This document shows, piece by piece, positions 31,747 to 42,250 of a stretch of 64,000 nucleotides of DNA. Positions within the stretch are counted from its first letter, which is position 1. Every line of letters begins with the position of its first letter. Position numbers and translations under genes: made by a program. The notes beneath the pieces are model-generated. The model ran no database searches. It was not told the DNA's origin and was given only the letters and a program-made list of their open reading frames with translations. Source of the stretch: Biscogniauxia marginata (lineage: Eukaryota > Ascomycota > Sordariomycetes > Xylariales > Xylariaceae); NCBI GenBank assembly GCA_022695795.1, contig MU404101.1, positions 66,562 to 130,561 of the forward strand, written 5' to 3'.

Positions 31747-34451
31747 CTATGCATTTTCATCACCATTTGCCTCATCGTCCATCTGGACGTCTTCTGTGGG
31801 TACACCGTGACCGTTAACGCCATTCGTTCCCTGATCCGATTTGTAGATGAATTCCTCAAGCGCCTTGTATGCTTCTTCTAGGTCATCATTTTCGATGACT
31901 GTATCGTAGAGCTCGTCAGATTTTGCGTGCTTAATGTCTTCTTGGGCGGTTTTGATCATGTTCTGAATCGCCTCTTCAGTCAGACCTTCGGACTTGTTCA
32001 GACGGGCCTCTAGCTCCTCTATGTTGGGAGGCGAAACGAAAATGAATCGTGCAGAAAACCCGTTGTCCTTAGCCATCTGTGTGCCCTGCGGGGTGTTAGT
32101 TCGAAAATCAGGACGAATAGGATAGAAATGCAACAAAGCTCACCTCGCGATCTAACTGGATCACAGGAACTTTACCAGCTTCTTCCATAGCCTCGGCTGT
32201 CTTTCGATTTGTGCCATAGTCAAACCCATCTCTATTGCTGAATTCGAGGAAGTAGTCTCCATCTAGGATAGCATTGAAGGCTTTTGAGTCAACGAAATGA
32301 TAATCTTGGCCGTTGATCTCACCGTCCCTTGGACTTCGAGTGGTATGTTGGATTATCTTTCCAAAGACTCCTTTCTGTCTGTCCAATAGCATTGAGACTA
32401 GTGTGGATTTGCCAACTCCTCGAGGTCCTGACAAGATGATTGGCTTCATGTTATCAGGACGACGCCCCCTATGAGTTTCATCCTCCTGGGTTTCCTCTGC
32501 ATCTGCATCCGGTTGATCCTGGAAGACGACGTCGATATCTGTCCAATCCTCTATCTTGTCGAACGTAGCCAGCTTTGTTTTTCGAGCAATTCTCAAGGCC
32601 CTCCAGGTTTTGCTAGCCTTAGCCTCGAGTATCTGCAGCCTTTCTTTCTCGTTCTTGGCAAAGTCGAGATCAAGATCGTCATTTTCTATCATTTTCTTGA
32701 AGTCTGCCAGTTCCGGAAGTCGCCATCTTGTTGGATCCTTTAATTTCTCCATAGACGCCTCGTTCTCTTCTTCCCTCATGAAATCCAAAGATAACGAGCC
32801 CATGGGTGTTGGTCTTAGCCTCTTGTTAGTTGCTATGCGTTTGACGGCGGCTTTCGCATCATTGAACTCGGTAGGCGAGACAGGCGGCCTCTCGATTGTT
32901 GCACAATTCTCGATCTTCCAGCGGACCCAGCCTTTATCTCTCGAGATGACACTTTCTACTACGCGAAAGAAGAAGTAGCCATCTGATTCGGCTTGTATGT
33001 ACGTTGTGATTCTGTCCTTCATGTCTCTTGCCCATTGAGCCTAGTATCTATTAGTGCGAGAATACCACAGGTATCGTAAGCCGGCACCTACATCTTCGTC
33101 TCCAAGGTTCTTATCACCATATACCACGGATCGATTTTGTGGCGTGATGTTTGCAATCTTTGCCCTGGCCTGAGGAGTGAGAGACAATAGGAAATCTAGT
33201 ATAATAAACGCTTGAATGAGAATATGACGCCTGAAATACAAGTCGCTTATCTGTGTATACTGGTTAGCTAGCGGCGGAATTCCCGTGGGGAGTTTTTAAC
33301 TGACTTCCAATTCAAACAGCTCTCTGCTGGTCAGATACTTTGGGTTATTGTTACTACTGCGTAGGTCTTCTTCTCCCTCGGCGTTCTTCCTCTTTTGAGG
33401 AATTATCTTGTTCTCATCGTTACTTTTTGTACTTCGTTGAAGCTTCTCAACCGTCTCAAATGCAACCATGGTGGCTTCCATGCCTGATTTGAACTTCGTG
33501 AGCTGGGCCGAGTCAAATAGCGTTGTAGGTTGGCTGAAGAAGTGTTGGAGCGACCAGAAGATCGGATACAATGCGTCGGTGTCTAGCGGCTTCTCCGATG
33601 CTGGCTTATTTTTCGCGTCAAAGGATACTGTCTTAGTTGTGGACTTCGATTCCTTCCCTTCATCCTTAGGAGTGTCGGCTTCCGCATCAACATCCATTTT
33701 ATCTGTCACGTCCTCGGATGTATCTGTAACCGCTTCGAAGTTGGTGACATTTTCGACATGGTATTCGCCGCGCAAATTCACCGAGCTTCTGTCACCGAGA
33801 GGGAAGCTCTGGAACATGAAAATGAAGACGCGACCGCAGAAAGCGGCATCTTCGGCGCGAGACAAACGACGGAGGAGGTCGTTACAAGACCTAAGTATGA
33901 CCAGCTGTTTCTGTTTCATGTTTTTCGCGGTAATGCGCTCCCTTCGCGACTCCAAGAAATCGAAGATCTTCCGGCAGCCGTCGACCGTCTGGCTGTCAAG
34001 AAGCTCTTCAACAAGCCAGAAGAGGAGAGCCGGGTCGCATTGCTCGCTGTCAGACAAGACGGATAAGAAATCAAGGAGGTTCCAAACTTGAACGAACGCG
34101 GGCGAATTGATCGAGGTGCTGGCCTGGGGAGGAGGTCAGTAGTAGACAAGGAGCCGTAGTTTCTGTATTGCTCACAATCAGACTGCTGAAAACCGTTCTC
34201 GCGGCGGTCTCGACGACGGCATATTGACGGGCCTTCTCAGAAACTGCATTTTCAGACTCAAAGGCCGGCGAGGCGCAAGGAAAGATAGTGGGGATTCGAG
34301 CAATAAAAGATTCGAAATGGGATTTGGTGAGAGGCGGCTCGATTTCTCCGGCAGGTTTGACGGATTGCGCATGGTTTAAGGTGTCGTTTAGCAGGTGAAC
34401 GAAGGCATCGACTTGAGGAACCTCGTGCTCGGGATTCTTTGCTGAAGGCAT
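31747..34451 (-). CDS. HPR1: THO complex subunit HPR1/THOC1 fused to a guanylate-kinase-like domain
   Basis: Five minus-strand exons (34451-34176, 34123-33305, 33250-33092, 33040-32144, 32085-31747), all phase 0, encode 829 aa. Residues 1 to about 590 follow THOC1/Hpr1: TVDGCRKIFDFLESRRERIT, KQLVILRSCNDLLRRLSRAE, DRSSVNLRGEYHVENVT and RRHILIQAFIILDFLLSL. THO couples transcription to mRNA export in the nucleus. After an acidic linker the same exon runs into a guanylate-kinase fold (about 616-805): P-loop GPRGVGKST near 623-631, then HTTRSPRDGEINGQDYHF and DYGT. The lid reads NKSEGLTEEAIQNM where active kinases have an Arg-rich RGTET...RL motif, so the lid arginines are missing. GMP-side residues are largely kept. 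The GK part may therefore bind nucleotide or protein without being a good kinase. It is divergent from the Cwf11 gene. Confidence 0.9.
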
Positions 34452-34984
34452 TATGAGAAAATGCCGACGTTGCGGTAAATGAATGATAGATCAGGAAGAG
34501 TTAGGAGTTTGCGCATCTTCAGGTGTCGAGCATGTCGAGCTATTTGGCCAGGTAGTGTGTGTGTCTGAGACGGTAGTGGTGATAGTTGATGATACGGGAG
34601 CGGCTTTGTTTGCGATTATTTGAAAGACAGCGAAAGGCTGAGCTTCACTGGCTAACAAGCTAAGGAAACCAAGTTGCTTGATTTCTGCTAGCATTGACCG
34701 CCCATAAGTTCGGTGGTCGGAATTAAAAATAGGAAACTTAGGGACGTCTTAGCGTAGCCAATGCATTATCGATAAGACGGGATCCAATTTATTATTATTC
34801 ATAACTTAGCGCGGACGACAACACGCGACGAGGCTGAAAACAAATGCTTGCGCCACAAATCTTTGACTTGGTCCCAACTTGGAAATTTTGGTTGAATCCG
34901 GGAGTTGCTTGCGCTGTGATACCAGAGCTCATCAACAAGCTTTGGCGCCACTCAGATCGAGCCCGGCCAATTCTTATCTGAACC
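34452..34984. promoter_or_regulatory. Shared divergent promoter of HPR1 and cwf11
   Basis: 533 bp separate the start codons of the THO subunit and the Aquarius helicase, two nuclear mRNA-processing genes. A 67-codon minus-strand frame (34491-34694) ends 40 bp before the HPR1 start. It may be an upstream ORF in the leader but has no recognisable domain. No specific motif is identified. Confidence 0.5.
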
Positions 34985-37900
34985 ATGCCGACCGCGAAAC
35001 GACTGAAGAGAGGCGCCAAGTCCAAGGCGCATGAGACTCAGACGGCCAGACCAACCGTAGCCGATCTGGAAGGCGAGACCGAGTTCGCCCAGCTCGCGAA
35101 GCAGCACTGGCTGAAGACCACCAAACGTGCCACCAAAGTCAAGGTCAAAAACGATGTGTTGAAGAGGGATATCTGGGACGTGCTCGAGAAGGACGGCTTC
35201 CCCTATAAGTCGTTGCTTGTCCTTGAAGGACTTCAAACGCTTGAAAGGTAATTGGAGCTCCTCGTCGCGCTCTGATGGTATGTGAAGAGCGTCTGTGCTG
35301 ACTATGCTGTATAGTTATCTATGGCCTGGCTACTCCGAGAACTCGTCCAATTTCCACGTCCTCCTGATAGCATTAATCTCCAATGTCAAAGCTCGGGAGA
35401 GGCTCGAGGTATGGTCTATCTTCGAGGACCGGCCCGCCGACTTCTCAAGTTTGTTCCGCCGCATCTTGTCCATGACCCTTGATCATACCCTCTCCCTGAC
35501 TGTACGGACACACCTTCTCTCCTTCATCATATACGCCTTCCAGAGCCTCGATTGGGCCAGCGTCAGGAAAGAATGCGCCCCGCTGGTCTCCATTGCTATT
35601 TGGCATAATCTTTCCTTCGAAGCAAAACGAGAAACCAGTCTAGCGCAGACAGCACAGCTCAAGAAGGCCTGGAAGGCATCCGGCAAGCGATACGACTCCG
35701 CCGACGACCAAACCAAGGCTCGTTTGCGCTTTGAGAGAGCTTGGCTTTACTCTCTGACCCTGGACTTTCTACGCCTGCTCTACGACGACAAGAGGAACCA
35801 GGACCATGTTCTCTACTGCGAACGATTCGTCGAGTTCATTTCCGACATGTTGAGTCAGCTTCCAACCCGACGATATGTCAACACCTTATTCCAGGACTTA
35901 CATGTGCTGCCCGCTTTACGACTTTCTCCGACATTCAACGATGAAGATAACGGGCTGCTTCGCGACCAGTATGCACTGCTGAGTCACTATGCGCACTTTA
36001 CTATTGATGATCAGAATGGATCTCAACATAGCCGTACGGAAGCATACGATCGACATTGTGATAAGCTCGCAAGGCTGCAGCGAGTAGCCCTACGACATTT
36101 CAAGGACAAACTCACTGTTTTGGCTTTATCGAACTACGCCTCGATAGACAAAAGGAGCGAGCTGGAGAACCTCCTCGAGGTTCTCACAGACGAAGAACTC
36201 ACAAAGCTAGCGACTCTTCTGGAGCTTAGAACCGAGTATCCCGAGTCAGTCAATGTCGTCATTGATCGGGCATTCTTGATGGAAGTTGTCCTATCGACCT
36301 TCGAGAAACGCAAAACATTTCAGGAGACCGCTCGTGATATCAGGATTCTTCCGACGGAGGAGAGCCTGTTCGATCAAAGCTTGTTACGAACAGACAACTA
36401 TGATGGATCGCGGCCGCTTGCGCTTCCAAAGCTCAAACTACAATATCTTTCAGTTGGTGATTTTCTTTGGCGTGCGTTAATCCTCTATCGGTGCGAGTCA
36501 TTTTATGGCATTAGGAAGGATATTGGCGATGCTATAAGGCGTCTACAGCCAGAGGTGCGACGTTCGGGGGAGACTGGGTTTGCGGGCTTTACCAAAATGG
36601 CATTACCCATATCTCGGCCATCGATATTAGAGGTCGTTCCAGCATTGGTGGGGGATGATAAGCCATATACAGTTCGAGCAGAGGTTTCCCTTGACTTCCG
36701 TCGACTTGCCGAGAACGTCCGGAGAGAATGGGATTCGCTTCGGCCTGATGATGTGGTTTTCCTAGTTGCAGTGGACGCCTCCGCACCGAAACCCATCGCC
36801 AATGGCAGCAGCAATACCGTTTCTGAAGCTCATAAATTTGGGCTGGTCTCTGTTCGCACTGCCGAGATCATCCAGATCATGGACGACAAAGGCAAATCTA
36901 TCAGAGATCCAACCGCCTATTTTAATGGCCAGAATCGTTCCCCGGCTAGGAGGTTTCAGTTGAAACTAGACGCGAAGACGTATAAGGAAGACATGGAACG
37001 AGTTTCAAGAGGCAAGCCGGACGTGTATGAAAAGATCAATCTGATCATTCGGCGGAGCGGCCGCGAGAACAACTTCAAGTCTGTGCTTGAATCTATTCGC
37101 AGCCTGGCTCTTTCGGAGGTACCCCTCGCTTCATGGCTACACGAGAACTTCTTGGGCTACGGAGACCCAGCAGGCGCCACATATAAACACCTGCCAAACC
37201 GTATTAATAAGATCGATTTCAGAGACACATTCCTAGACTGGCAACATCTGGTTGCCAGCCTACCAGGCAAGACTATCGAGCCAGGAGACGATGTGTCTGG
37301 CAGCTTCCCTCCGCCATATGTTCTTGAGTCGATAGATAAGCCTCCAGAGGAGACAACGACCAAAGCGTCCAAGAAACGAAGAAGAGATGCGGAATCCCCC
37401 CTCTTAGCTGAAGTAGAGACATACAAGGTCTCTACATATAAGCCCCCTAATGCAGGACCTTATCCTATTGACGCTCCGAAGCTCAACACCGTTCGTTTCA
37501 CACCTGCGCAGATCGATGCGATTATATCTGGTACGCAACCGGGGCTAACTGTCATTGTTGGGCCGCCTGGAACCGGCAAGACGGACGTGGCGACACAGAT
37601 CATCAATAATATCTACCACAATTTCCCGGAGCAGCGAACACTTCTGATAGCTCATTCCAACCAGGCACTAAACCAACTGTTCTCTAAAATTGTAGCTTTG
37701 GATATTGATGAACGGCATTTACTCCGGCTTGGTCATGGTGAAGAAGAGCTTGACACTGAAGGAAATTTCAGCAAGCATGGTCGAGTGGAATCCTTCCTAG
37801 AGAACAGAAACCGTTATCTCGCGGAGGTGAACCGCTTGGCTGCCAGCATAGGTGCCCCCGGAGCTCATGGAAATTCTGCGGAGACCGCTGGGTATTTCAA

Positions 37901-39396
37901 TTTGGTCTACATTCAACCATCCTGGGCAAAGTTCACAGAAGTCGCCAAGGCCGATGATTCGTCAACAGCAGATATCATTCAAGCGTTTCCATTCCACAAC
38001 TATTTCTCAAACGCCCCCCAACTACTGTTTCCCGCAGACGTAGACCGAGAAGCCGTTCTAGATATAACCGATGGATGCTATCGTCACATATCAAAGATCT
38101 TCTCAGAACTTGAAGATGTGCAGCCTTTCGAGATCCTACGGCGTGACCGAGATAAGGCAAACTACCTTCTGACCAACGAAGCTCGCATAATTGCCATGAC
38201 CTCAACTCATGCTGCGATGCGGCGTACCGAGATTGCGTCTCTTGGCTTTCACTATGATAATGTAGTCATGGAGGAGGCGGCGCAAATCACCGAAGTTGAA
38301 AACTTCATTCCACTCGCCATGCAGAAGCCCCAAGGCGGACAAATGGCATTGCAAAGAGTTGTGCTCTGTGGTGACCACTATCAAAACTCGCCTGTCATCC
38401 AGAGCCTTGCGTTCAGGCACTACGCGAACCTCGAGCAGTCACTGTTCTCTCGATTTGTTCGATTGGGAATACCAGTGATCACGCTTGACCAACAAGGCCG
38501 AGCTCGCCCGTCCATCGCGGCCCTATACCAATGGAGGTACCCAAGCCTTGGAAACTTGCCGCACGTTGAAAATCAAGAAGAGTTCCAGACCGCAAATGCT
38601 GGCTTCAAGTATGACTACCAGTTCATCAACGTGCCTGACTACAAAGGACGTGGTGAAGCTGAGCCGGTCCCTCATTTTATCCAAAACCTGGGCGAAGCCG
38701 AGTATGCTGTTGCCCTCTACCAATACATGAGATTACTAGGATATCCAGCCTCGAAGATTACCATCTTGACTACCTATGCTGGTCAACGGGCTCTCGTGAA
38801 AGACATATTGAATCATCGATGTAAGAGGCATGAGATATTTGGCTTTCCCAAGACCGTGACAACGGTCGACAAATACCAGGGCGAGCAGAATGACTGTAAG
38901 AGCCCCCTCGGATTGAGACGTGAAGTCTGTAAGCTAACGCTGAGTAGATATCATCCTCTCACTTACTCGAACAGCAAGAGTCGGCTATCTTCGGGATATC
39001 CGGCGTCTGACCGTTGCTCTTTCTCGTGCCCGACTTGGTTTATATATCCTTGGTCGGAGAGAAGTTTTCGAGGCGTGCTACGAACTTCGTCCTGCGTTCG
39101 AAATACTTCTACAACGACCAGACAAGTTGACCCTCGTTACCGGAGAAATGTGGCCTTCACAGCGGATTCAAGCAGAGGAAGAGGGCGCTACGTTACCCGG
39201 TGAAGCGATCATGGAGGGTGTGGAACATTTTGGACAGTATGTCTATGAGATGTCGGTAGTCAAGATCAAACAGGTCCGTGCTGAGCTTGGCCCACCAGAT
39301 GGAGGCGAGGCACTACTAGAACCTATAGAGGAGGACGATGAAGCCCAGTATATCCCTCGGAGTGATGAGGACGAGGAAGTTGAAGAGGGGATGTGA
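34985..39396 (+). CDS. cwf11: Aquarius/Cwf11 intron-binding spliceosomal helicase
   Basis: Exons 34985-35247, 35315-38895 and 38948-39396 join in phase to 1430 aa; the second intron is 52 nt. The long N-terminal helical (ARM-like) half starts with the family pattern TEFAQLAKQHWLKTTKRA and DIWDVLEKDGFPYKSLLVLE. A stalk/beta-barrel region follows (GDFLWRALILYRCESFYGIR). The SF1 Upf1-like helicase core has Walker A GPPGTGKT near residue 837. Walker B-like VVMEEAAQITE, GDHYQNSPVI, DQQGRARPSIA, TVDKYQGEQND and LTVALSRARLGLYILGRR complete the motif set. Aquarius binds intron RNA upstream of the branch site in the activated spliceosome. The glutamine-rich VDKYQGEQND block is split by the last intron and restored by splicing. 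All helicase motifs are intact, so an active ATPase is expected. Confidence 0.95.
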
Positions 39397-41655
39397 GAGG
39401 GATTCGAGGCCGGGGAAGGAAGTAGGGACTAAATTTTTTTCATGAACGTGTTCACGCCAAGATACCAGAGACGACAACAATGCGATGTTAATATGTATGC
39501 ATAAAAGAAATACTCGATAATCACGATGGCATTGGAAGGTTTATGAGAATGAATGCAATGGCGTTGGAGAATTTAATCTATAGACCACGCATACCCGTGT
39601 TTTAGATCCCCCCTTTCTTGCATTCGTCAGTATTTGGTTGGGTAACCATAGAAGAGATTAATCTCGGCCCTTCGTTAAAGTGCGCCACATCCGCCGGGTA
39701 TAAATACCGATGCAGTCTCCAACCTAGAACCTTGCAGGGCGAGGAAGCGGAAGCGGAAGCGGTCAAACCCTCACCGTATCCGGAAAACTTCCTTGATCTT
39801 GTTCATTCGCTCTCTCTTGGAGACGATATTATGCGATATAACTAGTTGTGTTGCATATGTACATATCAAGCCTACATAGATGGTGGGTACGGTAGGTATG
39901 TCTTTGTGTATATTGATGCTGTTTGTAGGCCTACATGATGTTTGAAATGATCCTTTTATTATAGCGCACATCTAGTTACTTATGTTCGTTGCCTTATAAC
40001 ACTATATATGTACATATAGACCTGCATGGTCTGTACGTACACGTGCCCAGGCTCTGAGTTGGTTGACTAGGGGGGTGTGTGGGGTGAGCGGGTAGTATGT
40101 GTTGGACAATACCGGTGATTACACTAGTCAACGATGATGATAGCGATGGCGATGATGATTACGATATATGGGACATGACACACGTTCCAACGATGCAATG
40201 TTATATCACGATCAAGATGCGGCCGCCACTTACGAAGTAAGAGATACTGAGTGTGTAGGTTCACTTGACCATTAGGTATGCGTTTGGTTTAGTGCTAAAT
40301 ATGGCGGTACGTAGGCTGGCAAGCGAAAACGTACACGAACACATGGGGAGGACCTCATTGGGGGTAAGAGAGGGGGGACAAAGACAAACAAAAAGAAAAG
40401 AAAAAGAAAAAGAAACGCACACCCACACACAAACAAACAAAACTAATAGACGAATGAAACGAACTTATTATCCGAGGTTCCCCCGTCACCCACATGACTG
40501 GTGAAAGACGCGAGACGGAAAGAGAACAAAAAAAGGGGGTCGTGGATAATGGGAATGTGGAGGGAGGAGCGGGAAGGGGAGAATGCGTTTCCTGTTTCCT
40601 CCGGTGTTGTTGTCGCCTGCAGGCTCCCGTCACCGGGGTCTCTAGTCGTTTTTATATGGTGTGTGTCTTAGGCTGTACTATTGTGGGGTGGCCAAAAGCA
40701 CTAGGTAAGCGTACTGGAGTTGCCCTCCATCATCATTACAACCATATTCCCTCACTATCCCTAAGTGCCATGGTAAGTTTAACTACCTGGTAAGCATGTG
40801 TTCTTGGTGGAGACTGGATGTGCATGCACATAAGTTGGGTATGAACTTTATATGCATATGGCATTCTATGATACTTTGAAGTTGGAGATGACGAGAATAG
40901 TAAACCGTACACTAGCTGTTTTTTTCTTCTTCTATTTTTCTTCTATTTTCCTCTTCATGTTACATGAAGAATGACGGTGGTGCCCGACGAGAGGTAGCGT
41001 GGGGTCGGACACGACGAACCATGCTGAGGTCATTCTGCATCATACTAGTCCTCCAATCGATAACAGATGGCAAGCCCTAAAATAGACGCCCTTTTTTTCG
41101 AGGCTATTGCGGTCTTTGCGGGCGGCTCTGCGGACAACACCTAAGACACCCCTCATTCCTGTACTGCACAGCAAGGGGGGATTCTAACCTATAGTGTGAT
41201 CTTCAAGTATACCTAGGGTATGAGGTTTTTTTTAATTCCCTTTTCCCGCCCAAACCCGTCTATACCCATTTGGATATTTTCGCTGTGCTGCCGCTGTTGT
41301 GATATTAGCCGTACCTACTCCCTAAACTATAGACGCCTAGCTACTTATATATAAACCAAAGAGGTGGACATCATGACAGACCTGGGCTGGATTACCTCTG
41401 GATGGATTTTTCCTCCTTCCTACAAGATGAGTCAAATGCCTCCAAACCCTGCTCCTGTACGCCTAGTATGCATTCGGTGCATGCAAAGTCTGCAGACAGG
41501 CTGCATCCTCAGGGTTGGCACTTAGGATAGGAGGAAATGTGAGTTTTATAAGGAGTAGGTTGGGTGGCGAAAAGAGATGTGAGTGGTGGACAGTAGGTAA
41601 GTCGATGGGTCCCTCCTGTTTCTTAGCACACCATCTTACCTACTGGGACGATATC
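39397..41655. other. Large gene-poor gap, first part
   Basis: Contains the cwf11 3' UTR. A possible orphan exon-like frame lies at 39737-39845: after a good CCTTGCAG acceptor it reads GEEAEAEAVKPSPYPENFL and on to a stop, but no upstream exon was found. GATGAT triplet-like repeats lie near 40134-40166 and an A/AG-rich tract at 40381-40445. No protein gene is supported. The upstream part of the candidate ncRNA described next could begin here. Confidence 0.45.
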
Positions 41656-41693
41656 TGCCTTGCCTTGCCTTGACTTGCCCTGCTCTGCCTTGC
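41656..41693. repeat. Imperfect CTTGC pentamer repeat
   Basis: About seven units of the pattern TGCCT/TGCCC (CTTGCCTTGCCTTGACTTGC and on) lie just before the hairpin at 41711. Confidence 0.75.
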
Positions 41694-41699
41694 GAAGGA

Positions 41700-42250
41700 A
41701 TTGGACTCCAGGGGAAATTTTCTACAAATTTCCCCAAATCGAAACCCTAACCCTTATCCTTTTTGATGCCAATCTCTCTGAACTTCTGCCGATGGCTCAA
41801 GCCGGTACCGGGACCGAGAGGCTGATGTATCCCGTGCATGGGTCTCAGTGAGATACATGTGCGGGCGCGGATATTTTTGGAAACTATTGCAGGTCGAATG
41901 TATAAGAGACGAGATGGATGCTACGATATCCCCAATTTGAATGATCGACTATATACATATTGCTTATGTCTCCTTTTCGATACCAAAGTGAGCGCCACCG
42001 AGTCATAAGCTAATATGACCTAGGTAGAAAGAAACTACCTTGCTTCTCATGAGCTCATTCGATGGATCTTTCCCGTGGTCTAAGTAAACAATGGCGAGTG
42101 TTTCGGGAGGGCCGTAGTATATTCTGTATAGTCATCCCCGCTACCTTAGGGAGGTACAGCGGAAGATAAGGATAAGGACGACTAAGGGGATACGAGGCAA
42201 AATCGCACAAGAGTTTTTCTGCGAGCTTGAATGATGAGGAAAATAAGTAA
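41700..42250 (+). ncRNA. Candidate telomerase RNA template region
   Basis: 41743-41754 is a perfect double telomeric C-strand unit (AACCCT twice), which would template TTAGGG repeats. It is preceded, after 7 nt, by a perfect 10-bp hairpin: GGGGAAATTT (41711-41720), loop TCTAC, AAATTTCCCC (41726-41735). A helix directly 5' of the template is the known template boundary element of several fungal telomerase RNAs. Downstream sequence folds readily: CTCTC (41773-41778 area) with GAGAG near 41816-41820, the CCGGTACCGG palindrome, and ATGTAT (41825-41830) with ATACAT (41853-41858) enclosing two small hairpins. An Sm-like ATTTTTGG is at 41873-41880 and an ATAAGT (the variant 5' splice site reported for Pezizomycotina telomerase RNA 3' processing) at 42243-42248. 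Neither is in an ideal position. True ends are unknown. The alternative is a telobox-type protein-binding site. Confidence 0.3.
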
